A stretch of DNA of 11,509 nucleotides from Candidatus Delongbacteria bacterium (GTDB lineage Bacteria; CAIWAD01; BS150m-G50), in contig JADHUQ010000062.1 in NCBI GenBank assembly GCA_016784425.1, positions 1 to 11,509 on the forward strand, read 5' to 3'. The notes beneath the pieces were generated by a model. The model made no database searches. It worked only from the letters and a program-made list of their open reading frames with translations, and had not been told where the DNA came from. Shown here one piece after another: positions 9,552-11,509 of the stretch. Both the position numbers and the translations under genes were made by a program. How positions within the stretch are numbered: the first letter of the stretch is position 1; every line of letters starts with the position of its first letter.

Positions 9552-9676
9552 GATTGCTCCGGGAAAGGACGTTGAGTAGCGGAACCGTGTTGCGCAGGCA
9601 GACTAAATACGAGCGGGATTGTGACCGGATACATCGACCGGCACCCTTCCCTGTCTGGTTCCCGGGAACAGTTCAT
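9539..9676 (-). CDS. Possible 45-aa leader ORF overlapping kdsB
   Basis: A 45-codon frame starts with ATG four bases after GAGGAG and ends in a TGA that lies 11 bases inside kdsB, in a different frame. The product begins MNCSREPDREGC and has no signal peptide, membrane segment or motif that I recognise; it contains seven prolines and two cysteines. Position downstream of the probable promoter and the stop/start overlap suggest a translated leader whose ribosomes could hand over to kdsB. It may equally be a chance frame, since the length is short. Confidence 0.3.
9658..9669. repeat. 12-bp perfect palindrome in kdsB leader
   Basis: GTTCCCGGGAAC is a perfect 12-bp palindrome without a spacer, about 50-60 bases downstream of the probable transcription start and inside the possible leader ORF. 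A loop-free palindrome is a poor RNA hairpin, so a dimeric protein-binding site in DNA is the likelier role, if any. Confidence 0.4.
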
Positions 9677-9724
9677 GACGCTCCTCGCACTTCTGGATAT
9701 GTGTTCATTGTCTGGCTGGGAATC

Positions 9725-9753
9725 AAATTAGATGTTTTCCCGCCGTCAGTCAA
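9725..9753 (-). promoter_or_regulatory. Probable sigma-70-type promoter for the kdsB operon
   Basis: The minus strand has TTGACT (9753-9748, five of six matches to the -35 consensus), a 17-base spacer and TAATTT (9730-9725) as a weak -10 box that keeps the T1, A2 and T6 positions. Transcription would begin near 9718, leaving a leader of about 165 nt before kdsB. TAATTTG is also one base short of the Bacteroidota -7 consensus TAnnTTTG, so the exact element depends on the lineage. Confidence 0.5.
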
Positions 9754-9764
9754 GGTTCGCAACC
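9754..9764. repeat. Inverted repeat abutting the -35 box
   Basis: GGTT-CGC-AACC is a perfect 4-bp-arm inverted repeat that touches the upstream edge of the proposed -35 hexamer. It could be a regulator site, but arms this short arise often by chance. Confidence 0.25.
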
Positions 9765-9788
9765 CGCCGGCAAGGGTGTGGTAGCAGA

Positions 9789-11509
9789 TTATTTCTCCTG
9801 GAAATCGACCACGCCATCCCAATCGGCAGCTGGTGGAGCTGTCACCAGCTGTTGACAACGCTCACGGAAAACCAGAGCTACCGGATCATCGGGCCAATGC
9901 TCCTGGTAGGTCTCAAATGCGAGCAGCGCCGCTGACCAGTCCCGCTCCAGATAGATCGCCCGGGCACTGTTCCATTCAGCGAGTCGTTCCAGTAATTGCG
10001 GGGTCGCATCGTTCTTATCCCCCACCAGTTCGTAGATACGAATCGGCAGTTTTTTGCCCTTGACCCTCACCAGATCGAGCTCACGCAACAGGAACTGATC
10101 GCCAACGGCGGCGGCGGTGTATTCGCTGATCATGAGATAAGTACCATAAGCTTTGTTGAGACCCTCCAGCCGGCTGGCCAGGTTGACCGCGTCACCGATA
10201 ACGGTGTAATCGAAAATCCGGTCGGACCCCATGTTTCCTACAGCCATGCTGCCGGTGTTCAGACCGATCCTGGCTTTGATGTCGGGCAGGTCACGCTTTT
10301 CCCATTCTTTACAAAGCCGCTTCAGCCCCGCATGCATCTGCAGCATGGCCCGACAACCGGCTGCGGCGTGGTCCTCAAAATGCACCGGTGCACCAAATTC
10401 AGCCATGATCAGGTCACCCTCGTACTTGTCGATGGTTCCCCGGTTGCTCATGATGATATCGCTCATCGCAGTCAGGTATTCATTGAGCAGCTGGGCAAGT
10501 GTAGCAGGTGTCATCTGTTCGGATACGGTTGTAAAACCAGCGATATCGGTAAACAGTACGGTAAGCTCTTTTTCTTCGCCACCCAGCTTCAACAGCTCCG
10601 GTTGTTCAATCAGTTTTGACACCAGGCTCGACGGCACATAATGTGAGAACATATTGTGAATCTGCAACCGGTCACGTCGCTCCAGAACGAAATGGTAGAT
10701 AATGCTGGCCAGGTAACCACCGGTCATGGCGGTAAGGGGCGCTGTCATATTCACAGAGATATTCTGCAAGCTGAAGAGGATGAAGGGAATGACTATGACA
10801 CCGATAAACAGGGGTGAAACCAGTGCCAGGGCCAGCAGGGGTGAGAAGCGCTGGGCCAGGTAGAGAATCAACACCACCAGCAACAATTGCAGGAGCAGGT
10901 TGAGATAGTGTGGCGGCACCAACATAAAACCGCCGTCCAACATCGTCTGGATGGCGTGGGCGTGTGTCTCGACACCGGGCATCAGACGCCGTCCGCTCCC
11001 AAAACTGTAAAAAGGAGTCAACTTTGTATCGTGCTCATCCTCGATAGTGACACCGATCAGTACCACTTTTCCGGCGAAGGGATTCTGCTGGCCGGGAGCC
11101 AGCATTTCAAACAATTCCGGATCCTGGAAAAGCTCCATATAATCGGTGTCGCAACCCTCCCTCAATTCGAACTCGACGTCATCCATGATGCTGGAGAGTG
11201 AAAAGGTCGGAAAAGTAGCGGTAGGACCGTAATAGTTGATCGCGAAGGCATTCTGCTCACCCTGGTATGTGGGAATCGTCAGCGGTCCAAAATGGGTGAC
11301 ATCCTGCTCCAGGCGGAAAGAGGTGGTGTCAGGTAGTTTAAAAAGATGCCGCAGGACAACCATCCCCAGCGAAGGGTACAGAGTAGCGAGTCGCTCCCGG
11401 TGACTCTCCCCCTCTGGTGAGATGATGAGTGTATCACGCCAGAGCGGTTGGAACAGCTGGTAGCGGCGCAGATAGCCATCATCATCAATCAGATCGTTGA
11501 TCAGCCCCC
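9789..11509 (-). CDS. CHASE2-domain class III adenylate/guanylate cyclase, N-terminus cut
   Basis: Membrane receptor cyclase making a cyclic nucleotide, probably cAMP, from an extracytoplasmic signal. The frame is open to the right edge (572 visible residues), so the true start is outside; Met at 11363 is internal. The first about 195 residues are a CHASE2 sensor: LINDLIDDDGYLRRYQLF, NYYGP, FAGKVVLIG and MPGVETHAHAIQTML. Three membrane segments follow (about 201-221, 223-247, 254-275). The cyclase domain has LFTDIAGFT (metal Asp321), GTIDKYEGDLIMAEFGAP (Lys361, metal Asp365), ARIGLNTG and FDYTVIGDAVNLASRLEG (Asn442, Arg446), so all catalytic positions look intact. Lys/Thr at the base-selecting sites favour ATP. 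The C-terminal about 70 residues look TPR-like. Spacing and a separate promoter suggest it is not part of the kds operon. Confidence 0.93.
   Translation of the reverse strand, partial: GLINDLIDDDGYLRRYQLFQPLWRDTLIISPEGESHRERLATLYPSLGMVVLRHLFKLPDTTSFRLEQDVTHFGPLTIPTYQGEQNAFAINYYGPTATFPTFSLSSIMDDVEFELREGCDTDYMELFQDPELFEMLAPGQQNPFAGKVVLIGVTIEDEHDTKLTPFYSFGSGRRLMPGVETHAHAIQTMLDGGFMLVPPHYLNLLLQLLLVVLILYLAQRFSPLLALALVSPLFIGVIVIPFILFSLQNISVNMTAPLTAMTGGYLASIIYHFVLERRDRLQIHNMFSHYVPSSLVSKLIEQPELLKLGGEEKELTVLFTDIAGFTTVSEQMTPATLAQLLNEYLTAMSDIIMSNRGTIDKYEGDLIMAEFGAPVHFEDHAAAGCRAMLQMHAGLKRLCKEWEKRDLPDIKARIGLNTGSMAVGNMGSDRIFDYTVIGDAVNLASRLEGLNKAYGTYLMISEYTAAAVGDQFLLRELDLVRVKGKKLPIRIYELVGDKNDATPQLLERLAEWNSARAIYLERDWSAALLAFETYQEHWPDDPVALVFRERCQQLVTAPPAADWDGVVDFQEK

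Noticed and set aside
9754..9780. Terminator after the cyclase gene
   Set aside because: Only a 4-bp ACCC/GGGT stem is visible and no T-tract follows, so no intrinsic terminator can be claimed.
9552..9788. Sigma-54 (-24/-12) promoter controlling the operon that contains rpoN
   Set aside because: I searched for GG-N10-GC with TGGCAC/TTGC context in this leader and before argF and found no convincing match.
9789..11363. Met at 11363 as the start of the cyclase
   Set aside because: The same frame stays open to the right edge and encodes clear CHASE2 sequence (DDDGYLRRYQ) upstream, so this Met is internal and the gene is cut by the window.

Overview
The window is about 11.5 kb of compact, roughly 53-56% GC (by eye) bacterial DNA in which every convincing gene lies on the minus strand. 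Read in the direction of transcription (right to left) it holds: a CHASE2-type membrane receptor adenylate/guanylate cyclase cut by the right edge; a short promoter-bearing leader; kdsB, pyrG, kdsA, kdsC, kdsD (kpsF type), lptC, a double-length lptA/OstA-like gene, lptB and rpoN; a strong intrinsic terminator; and argF (ornithine carbamoyltransferase) cut by the left edge. I see no mobile element, CRISPR array, tRNA or rRNA.

The organism is a diderm bacterium that makes Kdo-containing LPS. LptB-RpoN adjacency is widespread in diderms. The kds-pyrG-lpt-rpoN combination recalls Deltaproteobacteria-like lineages and the FCB superphylum. Two features lean toward an FCB-type lineage (Bacteroidota/Chlorobi relatives or neighbouring candidate phyla): the OstA-like protein is twice the usual LptA length, and the RpoN helix-turn-helix reads MDIS..SRV..KYVQT, which I recall from Bacteroidota-type sigma-54. 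This is an inference and not a firm assignment.

The nine-gene kdsB-to-rpoN block looks like one transcription unit. Neighbours overlap by 1 to 23 nt or are separated by 8 to 41 nt, the only plausible promoter is in front of kdsB, and the only clear terminator follows rpoN. The products form one pathway. KdsD makes arabinose 5-phosphate, KdsA condenses it with PEP to Kdo-8-phosphate, KdsC removes the phosphate, PyrG makes CTP, and KdsB joins Kdo to CMP. LptB, LptC and the LptA-like protein supply the ATPase and periplasmic part of the LPS export bridge. RpoN is the alternative sigma factor that often sits beside lptB. LptD, LptF/G, WaaA and LpxK are not in the window.

The window is mostly conserved housekeeping content, and I found no clear undescribed system. 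The points most worth a second look are the 237-nt leader in front of kdsB (promoter, two inverted repeats and a 45-codon ORF coupled to kdsB), the long LptA-like protein, unusual motif residues in KdsA (HGYHN) and PyrG (GICLGLH), and the structured leader of argF.
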